Source: Chlorocebus sabaeus
Lineage: Eukaryota; Chordata; Mammalia; Primates; Cercopithecidae
Direction: 5' to 3'
Length of the DNA stretch: 64,000 nucleotides
Assembly: GCF_047675955.1 (NCBI RefSeq)
Contig: NC_132904.1
Location: forward strand, 58,709,435 to 58,773,434
Shown one piece after another: positions 35,242-46,339 of this stretch; positions within the stretch are counted from its first letter, which is position 1; the number at the start of each line of letters is the position of its first letter. Under the pieces are notes generated by a model. It saw only the letters and a program-made list of their open reading frames with translations. It was not told the origin of the DNA and did not search any database. Both the position numbers and the translations under genes were made by a program.

Positions 35242-35635
35242 AGTTCTGTGGTCTGGTGCTGGGGTGTGAGATATTCACACCCTCTCTGCCTGTAGGGGAC
35301 TTGGGAGTTGGGGGCTAGTGCCTGACTGCCTGAAGGAGGCTGCCCTTGGGCTCCTGCTGTGACTTCTTTGTCTTTGAGGCTCTTAGCAACACAGCCAGAG
35401 CTAGCGCTACTGAGTGCTAGAGTCTAGCTCTAGCACTCTGCCTGCCCAGCTAAACACCTCTAATAAGATCCCTGGAGAAGGTGGGGGTGCATGCCTCAGA
35501 GGGAAACTTGGGTCTTGTCTCTGTTTTCCTCCTCCCCTCTTTCCACAGCAACTGAGCTACATAGGTGTCCTCTGGGTCAGAAGACCTGAGTTTTAGTGTA
35601 GGATCAAACACTCTGTTTTATCTTTGTACATTCTC
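35242..35635 (-). promoter_or_regulatory. CNGA4: CNGA4 upstream region (promoter not resolved)
   Basis: 5' flank of the CNGA4 start codon. No CpG island and no convincing TATA box at a defined distance. Olfactory-type regulation is expected from the gene but no specific site is claimed. Confidence 0.3.
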
Positions 35636-35639
35636 TGTT

Positions 35640-36640
35640 TGGGCCTCACTATTTATTTATTTAACAATTATTACTGAATGGCTCATCTATGTCAGGTGCT
35701 AAACTATTGTCCAGGGACAAAGAGATGTCTCTCACATGAGAAGTGAGCTCTATTTTTGTAACCTACATCCCACCCATATCTACCTCCACCTACATCTTTC
35801 CCCATCACACCACTATCATAGATAGTGCGATGGGGCCATCCTATGGTTCTTTTGTGTTCATTTCCTTCTTGTTACTTCTAGTACCTCATCCTACCAACTA
35901 TTCCATGTGTTTTATGGTCCCTAATCTTTCAACTTTTCTCTTTTTGTGAACCTGCTTAAATATCTCCTACATCAAAACAAACAAAACACTATAAGTTCTC
36001 CCTCAACCTGATGTTCCTTTCACTGCTATCATCTTTCTCAGTCAACAAGTCAAAATCATAACACCCATAGGCAGGTGTTCTGTGTGCCAGGCCAATATTG
36101 TGCTAAGTACTAGGAATTGGAGATGAATAAGACACACTCTCACCTCTCCAGAAGCTCACAGTCTGCTAGGTGAAATAGTCAGGCCAGCAGGTAATTACAC
36201 ATTAGGTAATTAAACAGCAGCAGTCATTGCCAGGCTACTGATGAGTACTCTGTTAGGTGGATACACAGAAGGTTATTATAGTATCCATGAAGTGTCCCTA
36301 CAGAGCCTGGGTTCTACAGGATGAATAGGAGTTGGGTACAGAGATGGGAGGATGAAGAGCACTAGAGGCAGAGTGCACAAAGTGGGCAAAGGCATAGAGA
36401 TATCAAAAAGCATGGGTGACTGGGCAAACATCAATTGGCTTTTTTTAGATGGCCTAGTGGGTAGCGGTGAGAGATGAGGTTGAATGATAGACAGAGGCCA
36501 GCTCAGGAAGAGTTCTGTCAGCCATGTTATAAAGCTTGGATTTTACCTAATGGCAACAGAGAACCTGTGAAGAGTTTTGCACAGTTCAGTGATAAAATCA
36601 GGTTTGTGTTTTTGGAGTGTTTCTTAGAAGAAAAACCTGT
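35640..36640 (-). repeat. L2 fragments, antisense
   Basis: Two L2 3' ends read in reverse: 35655-35735 (GGCTCATCTATGTCAGGTGC) and 36065-36640 (CTGTGTGCCAGGCCAATATT, GAAGCTCACAGTCTGCTAGG, GTTATAAAGCTTGGATTTTA). Confidence 0.6.
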
Positions 36641-36869
36641 GGTCCCTAATTAATTTTTGTAAAACTCTCTTTTCCCGTGGCTTCTTAATTTCTTTTTGAA
36701 AAGTGTTACGCTTGTTAAAATAAAAAGACAATATTCAAAATAATGCAACAAAATGAATAAAATCCTTTGTGATGCCATAATGTCTTAGTTTTCTGTTTAT
36801 TTATTTTTAGTGTCTTTCATAAGCTCCTCTGTCTATTCCTTCTATGACGGTGTTTTTTTTTTCTTGGGA

Positions 36870-37140
36870 TTCTGTTCTAGGCTTTCCACTTTTGCCATCC
36901 TCCTAACGCTGTCTGGTTGATGTCAGTCACCCACAGGACTTCCTTTCCCATACAGTGGCTCCCGAGAACTCTCCCTGAGCTGCGGTTTTCTATATGACTA
37001 ACTGCTCACTGGATGTTCCTACTTGGATATCCCGCAGTCACCTTCAACCCATTGGGTCTATAACTGAGCTCATTATCTTCCTCCACTTTTTCTTCTAGAA
37101 TTCCTATCTATGCCCTTTCAGCAAAAAACCTATGACAGCA
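36870..37140 (+). repeat. L2 fragment, sense
   Basis: CTGCTCACTGGATGTTCCTAC followed by TGAGCTCATTATCTTCCTCC. Confidence 0.6.
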
Positions 37141-37149
37141 TTTATTATT

Positions 37150-37660
37150 ATTACTGTATAACATTGTGGCAGTTAAAAAAAATGTTCACAAATTCTTCGA
37201 CACCAATCCCTTGTGATAGTTTCAACCAATAGAGTATAGCAGGAGTGATGTTGTATGACTTCTAAGGCCAGATCATAAAAGGCCATGCAGCTTCCCTCTG
37301 GTTCTCTTGGAATGCTTCTTGTCTGGTAGCTCCCTCTCAGGATGTTCTCTCTTGGAACCTACCCATCATATTGTGAGAAGTTCTGTTTGACAGTTTCCCC
37401 ACTGACTTTCGCTTTTTCGTTATCCCAGCCCAGGAATTAGATGTGTGACTGAAGAAGCCTCCAGATGCTTCCAGTCACCAGCCTCAAATCACCCCTAGAT
37501 GTTCAAGCTTTACAGATAAGGCCCCAGATATCATGGAATAGAGACAAGCCATTCCTGTTGCATCTTGTCCAAATTCCCAGAATTTGTACACATAGTAAAA
37601 TGGCTATTGTTTTTATGACACTAAGTTTGGGTTGGTTTGTCACAGAGCATAGTAACCAGA
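37150..37660 (+). repeat. MLT1-type LTR (ERVL-MaLR)
   Basis: CATAAAAGGCCATGCAGCTTC with TGGTTCTCTTGGAATGCTTC, then ACACTAAGTTTGGGTTGGTT. Worn at both ends. Confidence 0.65.
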
Positions 37661-37890
37661 ACAAACAAACACAGAGAAAGGTGTATAATCCTTCAGTGTA
37701 CAGCTTAATACATTTTCACAAAGTGAACACACCCATATAACCAAGCACTCAGGTCAAGAAACAGAACATCACCAGTGCCTCAGGAGCCCCACTCTGCCCC
37801 TTTCAGTCAATGTTTTTCCAAGAATAATCACTACCTGAATTCTAATATCACAGTTTAGTTTTACCTGTTTTTGAATTTATGTAAACTAAG
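37660..37890. repeat. L1M LINE fragment
   Basis: GAACACACCCATATAACCAAG, GGTCAAGAAACAGAACATCA, CAGTTTAGTTTTACCTGTTT resemble older L1 3' UTR text; orientation not resolved. Confidence 0.6.
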
Positions 37891-37919
37891 CATTAGTTTT
37901 GAATTCTTCCTCTTATTTT

Positions 37920-38270
37920 CCTCCTCTATCCACCCAATCATCAAACCATGGTGATCTACCTTCTAGAAGTCCACATGTCCACTTCTCTGCATTTTTGCTA
38001 CTCTAGTTTGGGCCTTATCAGCTTGTTTGGTCTTTTGCAAAGTCCCCCTCACTATCAATCTATGTATAAAATTCTTTACAGCTATCATCCCAAAAATAAA
38101 ATCTAAATTCCTTAACATGGTTTATAAAGTTCTCCAGTCTATGTCTTCAGCCTCATCTCACAATGTTTCCTCACATGTTGCCTAGGCTCCAGACACACTG
38201 TACTGACTTCAGTTCTTATAGCACCTCCCACATGCTGTCCATTCTTCCTTTCCCTGGTATATGTTGATCC
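37920..38270 (+). repeat. L2 fragment, sense
   Basis: ATCCCAAAAATAAAATCTAAA and CCTTAACATGGTTTATAAAG, then CTCCAGTCTATGTCTTCAGCC. Confidence 0.6.
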
Positions 38271-38279
38271 TTTGGTCTG

Positions 38280-38457
38280 AAACTTCGATTTCTTTTTAAA
38301 TACTTTTTATTTGAACTAATTTTAGGCTTACAGAAAAGTTGCAAAAATAATACAGGGTTCTTATAAATTCCTTATCCATGTTCCCCTAACGTTATGATCT
38401 TATATAACTATAGCACAATGATAAAAACCAGGTATTTAACATTGGCAAAATACTTTT
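38280..38457. repeat. L1M-like LINE fragment, cut by an Alu
   Basis: TTTTAGGCTTACAGAAAAGTT, AATACAGGGTTCTTATAAAT and TTCCCCTAACGTTATGATC resemble an L1M 3' end in reverse. It continues briefly after the Alu. Confidence 0.5.
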
Positions 38458-38750
38458 TTATTTTTTTTGGGAGACGGAGTCTCACCCTGTTGCCCAGGCT
38501 GGAATGCAGTGGTGCCATATCGGCTCATTGCAACCTCCGCCTCCCAGGTTCAAGCCATTCTCCTGCCCCAGCCTCCCAAGTAGCTGGGATTACAGGAGCA
38601 CGTCACTACGCCCAGCTAACTTTTGTATTTTCAGTAGAGACGGGGTTTCACTATGTTGGTCAGGCTGGTCTCGAACTCTTGACCTCGTGATCCGCCAGCC
38701 TCGGCCTCCCAAAGTGCTGGGATTACAGGCGTGAGCCACCGCGCCCAGCC
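38458..38750 (-). mobile_element. Alu SINE (S/Y-like), antisense
   Basis: Little-diverged copy with intact CpG sites near the end (CACCGCGCCCAGCC). Target duplicates GGCAAAATACTTTT (38444-38457) and GGTAAAATACTTTT (38751-38764). Confidence 0.93.
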
Positions 38751-38799
38751 GGTAAAATACTTTTAAAACTACATACTTTATCTGAAACGTCTATTTTTC

Positions 38800-39060
38800 T
38801 ATTTTAGTTTATCTTACTCTTGCTTGTTTCCCAAGACTCGGCTTAGACACCATCTCCTCCTGGAAATCTTCTCTAAGCTCCTTCACCATACCTTCCTCTC
38901 ATCCTCTATACATACAAATCATGCTAAGTGCTGCTTCTAGATGGCCCCCGTAGTAATGCACTTATTACACTACGTTGCAATTCTCTGAGGTCCCGGAGAG
39001 CAGAGACTGGTTCTAACTGATCTGGAATCCAGCTGGGCATGCAGGTACTTATTCCGCGTT
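38800..39060 (+). repeat. L2 3' end, sense
   Basis: CACCATCTCCTCCTGGAAATC, then GTTGCAATTCTCTGAGGTCC and AGAGCAGAGACTGGTTC. Confidence 0.6.
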
Positions 39061-39289
39061 CCTTGACTAAGTGCTCAAGGGGTCACGGAGCAGCACAGCA
39101 CAAAGGTGTTGGGCGAGCCAGGGGCAGTCATCGCTGGGGTACTAGAGACCAAGCTATGCACGACGATGCAGCAAAATGCACTAGAGTGCCCGCAGTCAGC
39201 CCTCTCCAGGCCTCGCTTTTCCGCAGGCCGGGCCCACCTACTAATTCCTCCTGTCTTTTCGTGATAGCCACGCCCCTCACACCCACTCT

Positions 39290-39860
39290 TCCACTCCACG
39301 CGTCGCCCGGAATCCGTGGCCCCACCCCTTTCTCGTCTTTCTTCCGGCTCCATCTCTCTCAAGCCCGGCTCTTCTGATCTTTCCCTGCCTGTAAAAGTCG
39401 CGTCTCTCCTTAGATCCCGCCTTCTGCCCTCTGGTTCGACCTTTCCTTCCCGGGCTCCGCCTCCGCTCTGCGGGCCTCCACCTTCCCTGAGGCCTTCCCG
39501 CATGACACGCCGGAGTCCCTCTGAGGGGCGGGATTTACGTACGAAGGGGCGGAACCAAGAGGAGAGGCGGTGCTCCTCCCTCGGATAGCCGTCGGCGATC
39601 CCGCCCCTGCGTTCAGCCGTTGCCAGGAAACAAGCGTCCTTGCTCGGGTTTGGTCGGGCTCAGCCAATGAGCTGGCACGCCATTGCCCAGTCGTGCGTCG
39701 CCGGGCGGTTACGTGTGGTGCGCGGGGGCGCGGACTGCGTGTGGCGTGGGGCGGGGCGCGGTTGGTGCGCCTGAGATGCGATGGCGGCGATCTGAACTCA
39801 CCTAACACTGCCGCAACAAGCGGGCCCGGCCAGGTTCGGCGTTCCGTGAGTGAACAGTAC
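39290..39860 (+). promoter_or_regulatory. FHIP1B: CpG island promoter of FHIP1B
   Basis: Dense CpG block. It includes a CCAAT box at 39664-39668, a GGGGCGGGG Sp-type site at about 39748-39756, and a YY1-like GATGGCGGC at 39780-39788 close to the likely start site. No TATA box is seen. This is a broad housekeeping-type promoter. Confidence 0.75.
39700..39845 (+). other. FHIP1B: FHIP1B non-coding first exon (approximate 5' end)
   Basis: A strong donor GTGAGT at 39846 follows GGCGTTCC in the CpG island, with no plausible coding start that stays open. The 5' end is a guess. Tiny upstream ORFs occur (ATG at 39776 and 39781). Other 5' exons in the following 9.9 kb intron are possible and cannot be excluded. 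Confidence 0.55.
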
Positions 39861-42325
39861 GCATGGGCCAGAGGGCCTGGAGAGGCAGGCGCTTGGGAGG
39901 ATGAGAGACTGGGAAAAGACAGTACCGGGTTTGGTTACTGTACTGGTTGTGAGGTGTTGGCAGGTGGTGAGGGTCCGGGTGTGAGTGGCTAAGACAGAGA
40001 AGGAAGATGAGAGCTTACAGGTGAGTGGACAAATGAGGGGGTGTGAGAGGCTGGCTGCTTTCGGAGGTGCCAAGTTGAAGGGACTCCTGAACGCGGTTTA
40101 CTAGGGCTGGGGCCACTGAGGGCTGAGTTGAAGGATACTCTGGGACTAGTGTGAGGGGGTAAGGCCTGCGCGAGGAGAGGGAGAGTCAAAGGCGCAGCTG
40201 GGAGCCTGCGGGGTGGCGGCAAATTGGTGAGGGAGTTAAAGGCAGGGCATGGATGGAGGGAATTAGGGCTGTGAGACTTGGATAAAGGTGAGAGGTTGAT
40301 TCTGAGGCCTCCCTCGATGGACTGTCATGTTCAGTAAGAGCAATAGTTTAGGCAAAGTAGGGCAGCTTGGATGGAAGTGTTGTGCACCTGACTCCTCTGC
40401 TCCCATAGACTTTCCGTATTCTGGAGGACAAGAAAATGAAGGTGTGTTGGGCAATAGTACTATGGTAATGAAAATAATATTTGAGGCTCAGTCTTCAACA
40501 GAGTAATCACTGAAACTTCAGTTCCTTCGACTTCCTCCTCTGGACTGCGTAGTTGAAGATGGGCCCTCTCATGAAGGGTTTTGCGCTGTGACAGCTTGTG
40601 TTTTCTCTCTACCTGCTTCTGGACAACCTTATTCGACTGCTGCTCCTTACCTGTGCTTAACTGTGGGTCTTTGATTGGACTGACCATATTCAGTTGCTAA
40701 TTCTACTTTTATGGAGGTCATGTGGTTTGCCCTATACAGCACTGTATTTAGGGTTCCGAACAGGGTGGCCTTGCTGTCCTTTCTTACAGTTGAATGTTTT
40801 AAAAAGCTAGCATAGATTATATTTAAAATGTATGTTTGATGAGTTTTGACATGTGTAAACATCTGTGAAACCATCATCACTCTCAAGATACTGAACATTT
40901 CAACCTCCTGAAAATTCATCTCTTCATCTCCACACCCTGTAATTGGGTTCATCTTACTAGCATTCTTTTAGGTCCTCTTCTCCCCACCAACCCAAATGCA
41001 CATGAAATTCTGGAAAGTTGTGTTGGCATTCAGTGATAACGGCCACTTTCATACTACTAAATTTTCCTCTTTACTGCTAGTCTGTCATGGGGTTGGGACA
41101 TCCTGATTCTTTCCACACTCAGGAAGAGTTAAGTCTTTCCTTAACTCTACATTGGACAGGGCGAAACCATTCCCCGAGAATTAGACAGCCTCAGTCCCCA
41201 TTATTTTCCAGAGTCAGCTTCAGAGCCGACTCCTCTATCCTGTGGTATATTCTCATTGCTTCTTTCTGGAGGGCAAACAGGCCTCCATATTGGTAGAACA
41301 CTTGGCAACTTGCCCAGACAGTCAGAACTTATAGTTCAGAGTTTAGAGTAGTGATTCCTAAACACTGGACCAAGGACCCTGTACATGATAAAATTATCAT
41401 CTATCCAAGATGGAGGGAGAGAAACAAAGACAGCATGGTTAGTTATAAGATAAATTTATTATCAGAGATTATCATTCATATTCTTTTGGTGTTGAAGTGC
41501 TCTTTCATTGATGCAGTAATGGTAACAGTAGATGGTGGGTTAAAAAAGGATCTAATTTACGTAAATAAAAAGTGACAACCCAATTTTTAATTTAAAAAAT
41601 TATTTCTATAGCTTTATGAACTTCAGAAATTTAAAGTGATGATGGTGTGGCTGTTGTATTAGGTTGAGGAAGCATACATTTTTACAATGGTTCTGTGTAA
41701 CTTGACATCTGAACAACATTCATGCTTTACATAGGGATTTCAAATTTTATTATACTGATTTATGTAGATACCTTGTAAAGTGGACAAAGACAGGAACTTT
41801 CATTTTATAGATGAGAAATTAAATTCAATAACCAGAGGTCATATAGGGATACATTGGGAAAGCCGAACCCAGAATTTTGTCTCAGAGAGAGAGAGACTTT
41901 GGTAAAGAAAATTTATAATAGACACTGAAGGTGATGTGGGAGGATTTTTTAATGATTTGTGATTGTTCAGTTTCCAAAAGACAGAAAAGGGACTGTGAGG
42001 GTGACATAGGGATGAAGGTTATGGACATTGGAACAGGTATATATAATACCTGGATCACATCTTGATAGTGGATCATATCATGATAGTGATAGGATGAATC
42101 AAATCAAATATCAGATGGCTCTTAGGGACTGTCTAAATTCTTGGTTATAATGGAGAAAGCACTGGATTTGGTAAGCTTGTTGTTTGCTATACCAAACTCT
42201 GTTGAAATAGTAGTGCATTAAGTATAATGGATTTTGATTTGTGTCATATAGTGAGTGGTAGGTCTGAGAGGACGAAACATACACGAGGATGATAATGTAG
42301 AGATAGAAACATGTTTAGGGTACTG
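39846..42325. other. FHIP1B: FHIP1B intron 1, proximal part
   Basis: CpG density falls away after about 40220. A worn L1M-like piece is possible at 40790-40970 (GTGAAACCATCATCACTCTC). Otherwise no repeat or exon is recognised; an alternative 5' exon cannot be excluded. Confidence 0.4.
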
Positions 42326-42329
42326 TGTT

Positions 42330-42545
42330 AATCATTTATTCCATGTCTGCTCTGTGCCAGACACTCTACTAAGTACTAGGAGAATGAATTCATTTATTCA
42401 TTCAACAAATACTTCTTGAACACATAGTTTGTGCTTGTGATGCTCACATATTATGGGATAACAAGATGAATAAGACATGGTCATCTGAGCACTCAAGGGA
42501 TTTTCAGTCTAGTTGGGAGAGTTAGACACATGAAAACATAATTTC
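42330..42545 (-). repeat. L2 3' end, antisense
   Basis: TGTGCCAGACACTCTACTAAG, CATTTATTCATTCAACAAAT and AACAAGATGAATAAGACATG. Confidence 0.65.
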
Positions 42546-42587
42546 AGTTCAGAGAGAGAATGTGAAATGTGAAAATATATCATAATA

Positions 42588-42925
42588 GGCCGGGCGTGGT
42601 GGCTCATGCCTGTAATTCTAGCACTTTGGGAGGCTGAGGCAGGCGGATCACTTGACCTCAGGAGTTTGAGAGCAACCTGGGCAACATTTTGAAGCCCTGC
42701 CTCTACCAAAACAACAACAACAACAACAACAATAACAACAAAACCACCACGAAAAAAAACCCACCAAAAATTAGCCAGGTGTGGTTGCACATACTTGTGG
42801 TTCTGGCTACTTTGGAGGCTGAGGTGGGAGGATTGCTTGAGCCTGGGTGGCAGAGGTTGTAGTGAGATGAGGTCACGCCACTGCACTCCAGCCTGAGTGA
42901 CAGAGTGAGGCCCCATCTCACGACA
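42588..42925 (+). mobile_element. Alu SINE with (CAA)n in the middle A-rich linker, no A-tail
   Basis: GGCCGGGCGTGGTGGCTCATG start. The linker between the two arms is expanded to (CAA)n plus A-runs at 42708-42770. The right arm ends CCCCATCTCACGAC with no poly(A); L2 sequence follows directly. Confidence 0.9.
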
Positions 42926-42929
42926 GGTA

Positions 42930-43620
42930 TCTCGAAATTAACATGTCCAAAATAGAATTCATAGTCTTTGCCCCAAAAGGCCGCCTTTGCACTCATATCC
43001 CCATCTCAGTCCAGGCAAGGACTACATTGTCATCTTTCATACTTCCTGCTCTTTTACTCCCTGCATTCAATCATTTGCTAAAATCTTAATACATTTCCCT
43101 CTGTGTTATCTCTCTTCTCTATATCTCCATTGCTACATCTTCACTGTTAAAGCTTTAGTTTAGCTCCCCCTCACCTCATGTGATTTTTTTAAAACAATTT
43201 TTTGTCTTAAAACTTACTCTTTTCTAGTCCGTCCCTAGAATGATTTTTCTGAAAATATACATCTGATCACCGAACTCCTCTGCTTAAAAACTTTTGGCTC
43301 TTTGTGTTCTGTAGGACAACATCCAAATTTCTTAATATGTCATCATTTAGCTTCAGCTCACCTCTCCAGTCTCATCTGTCACTCCCTAGTCTGTGTTCTA
43401 GTTTGAAGAAATTGTTCAGAGTTCCCTAAAACCGTGCTGCTTTTATGAGCCTTGAAATCTTTGTAGTAGCTGCTTCCTCTACTAGGAATGCCTTTTCTTC
43501 TCTGCCCAGCTAACTTTCCTTATCCTTTAGGATCTAGTTCAGTTTCACCTCCTTTTTGACATCTTTGTCAAGGTCTCTACCTTAACTGTGTGTGACATGA
43601 GGATTCATTGCTGTAAAGTT
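42930..43620 (+). repeat. L2 fragment, sense
   Basis: AATTAACATGTCCAAAATAG, CATCTGATCACCGAACTCCT and CTCACCTCTCCAGTCTCATC in L2 order. Confidence 0.65.
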
Positions 43621-43699
43621 CAGTTTCACCTCCTTTTTGACATCTTTGTCAAGGTCTCTACCTTAACTGTGTGTGACATGAGGATTCATTGCTGTAAAG
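43538..43699 (+). repeat. 81 bp perfect tandem duplication
   Basis: 43538-43618 and 43619-43699 are identical by eye (each starts TTCAGTTTCACCTCC and ends GCTGTAAAG), within the worn L2 of FHIP1B intron 1. Confidence 0.95.
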
Positions 43700-45000
43700 A
43701 GGAGTCACTGTAGAATAGAGGTTCACTTTTGTGAATTAGATGGGCTCTGCTGAAGTCAGATGAGGAGATCCCTGCAAGAAGCAGAAGCGATACTGTGGGG
43801 AAGGAAGGGAATGAGTTGGGACCATACCCTGACATCCCATTTGTCTGAGGGATGGAAAAGCAGGGAAGGTATGTGTAAACTGAGCTGTAGTAAATTCCTA
43901 GTAGGTGGTGTTTTTGATTTGTTTGTTTTTTTTTTCCTTTGTATTCCTATGAGATTTTAATCAGGTCATTCACCTTTCAGTATTTAGGGTAACAGCCCAT
44001 TCATCCTTCTTGCCTAGGAAGAGCCATCGTAAGGAGAGCGAAACCACAGAATTTTACTGACCTGTTCTTGGAAGATCATTTTGGTCTCTCCCTGTCCAAC
44101 GTAGGTGTTGCAGGTATATCCCTTCCTCCAGTTCCCTCCTCTCTGCCTCTCCCAGTGCAAAGGTTCATAAGTGAGGCTGAGCCACTTCCTGCCCTGTATC
44201 TGCTGTTCTGAGGTTCGTTGTCACCGTTGCTGTGTGTGGCTGTAAGACTGTATTTTGGGCTGTAAGGTGAGTGCTTGATTTTGGCCATTTTGGGTCTGAG
44301 AGATCAGCTCCTGCCCCTTTTTACTCTGTGGCTGAGCCTGAAGGTAAATCTGGAGAGTGGGGGGTTCTGCGGGGTTTTTTTTTGTTTGTTTTTTGTTTTT
44401 TTTTTTTCTGGACTTTGCTATGGGAGGAAAGGACACCATAAGAGGGTGGTGATTTTAACTTCTTCTTTATCTTGTTCTGAATGTTGCAGAGAGTCTTAAG
44501 TGGGTGATAGGAATACCAAACTATGACTTTCTTTTAAGCTTTTGTTGTATGTGAACAGGGCCCAGTTTAAGTGTTGGCTTTTGGAATCTGAGATGCTGAT
44601 TCCAACATCTTCTCTTGAGGTCTTTGAAATGGCATTGTAGAACTGGGGTGGGCAGGCGGGTGAGGAAGGGTCCTGGAGACCAATCTTACTTGGTTCCATG
44701 AGCAGTGCCCTTTGTTGGTCAAGTGGTGGACCAATAATGGGCACCTCAGGTATATTGCAAGCTAGGAGCAGTTAATGTTCGGAATTAAATTCCAGAAGCT
44801 GGAGGCAGTTTAGTTTTGGATATGTTAAGACCTTACTGAGACTGAATGCTTGGCCTTTCTTCAGCTGACTGAGGTATGTATGGGAGGCGATAAGGATGGA
44901 CACATCAGAGCAGGTTATATCTCTTCTCTTAGAGATATGGGCATCTGGGTCAAATAGGATCAGGAGAAGGAAGGAGGAAAGGGACATGTAATTTACAGAG
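43700..45000. other. FHIP1B: FHIP1B intron 1, unique-looking stretch
   Basis: No exon or named repeat is seen. T-runs occur at 43928-43937 and 44377-44408. Confidence 0.4.
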
Positions 45001-45004
45001 TATC

Positions 45005-45215
45005 TTCTTTATGGTTGGAATGCTACCTAAGTTATATGATTTAATTTTTAAAACTAGCAGTAATTATTTCATTAGGAATTTATAGATGAGGAAGCTGAGG
45101 CTCAGATATGTGAAATGGTTTATTTAAGGTCACACAGCTGGAAAACGGTGGACTGAGATTCAAACCACTGAGGGACTCCAGAGTTCAGACTTTATCTACT
45201 ACTCTGTGTTATTCT
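45005..45215 (+). repeat. MIR SINE
   Basis: GATGAGGAAGCTGAGGCTCAG and AGGTCACACAGCTGGAAAAC, strong MIR landmarks. Confidence 0.8.
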
Positions 45216-46020
45216 TGTTTGATTGTCTTTGTTTTCATTCTTCAAATGAGATACGATTCAGAAGAGTGTTCCATAAGCAGTAATACTCTTTTTTCAGTGA
45301 GGCTGTTTGCAGGTGACAGATAGCTCAAGCTGGGTTTGGGAAGAATTTAATAAAGGGACTATATTTACAAAGATATGGGTAGGGTTTAAGGAAACCAACA
45401 AGGGGATGGTGCAGTATCCCAGGGCTGATAACTGTAAGAAGGGCTAGCCATAGGGGAGAGTGCTTACCACTTTTCTCAACTGTTGACTTTTCCAGTCCAT
45501 ACCATAAATAGCTGGGTGGATGGATAAGTACTTGTTCCAGTGCATCCCTGCTGATGGCTACTAGTCTTTGTGGCTGTGTTGATGATTTATTAAGAAACCA
45601 TGTATGAAAGACTGAGCAGTGCTTCTGTGGCTTTGCCACCTTCTCACCCATTTTCTTCTCTCTCACCCACATTCTTCTAGGTGAGTGAGGGAGGGAAGGT
45701 GGGGTGGGGTTGGTGGTGGATTGCATGTTAGCTTCTCTCTTTCTTCATGTTCAGATTTGCGTGAAGTAGCACCATCCTTTATTTATTACTCTATTCTTCC
45801 TTTCTCAGAGTAAGAGTACTCTATTCTTACTCTTCCTTACCTATTTTTCTGAATATACCTGATTTTAATGTCATTTATCTCTATCTTATTTATTTATAAA
45901 TTGTCCCTTTCTTCAGACTACTTCTGTCACTTGACAGATACCCTTATAACTCCCCATCCTACAGCAAAACCAAAATGCTTTTTCTTGACTCCCCTTACCA
46001 CAACTTCTTTAAGCTATTGC
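45216..46020. other. FHIP1B: FHIP1B intron 1, weak repeat content
   Basis: 45880-46020 may be a worn L2. Nothing else recognised. Confidence 0.35.
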
Positions 46021-46025
46021 CCCGG

Positions 46026-46332
46026 GGTTTTTTTTTTTTTTTTTTTTTGAGACGGAGTTTCACTCTTGTTGCCCAGGCTAGAGTGCAATGGCGTGATCTT
46101 GGCTCACCACAACCACTGCCTCCTGGGTTCAAGCAATTCTCCTGCCTCAGCCTCCCCAGTAGCTGGGATTACAGGTGTGTACCACCACACCCAGCTAATT
46201 TTGTATTTTTTAAATAGAGACGGAGTTTCACCATGTTGGTCAGTCGGGTCTCAAACTCCTGACCTCAAGTGATCTACCTGCCTTGGCCTCCCAAAGTGCT
46301 GGGATTACAGGCATGAGCCACTGTGCCCGGCC
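46026..46332 (-). mobile_element. Alu SINE (S-like), antisense
   Basis: 22-base T-run, then GAGACGGAGTTTCACTCTTG to GCCACTGTGCCCGGCC. Inserted in L2-like sequence. Confidence 0.93.
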
Positions 46333-46339
46333 TGCCCTA

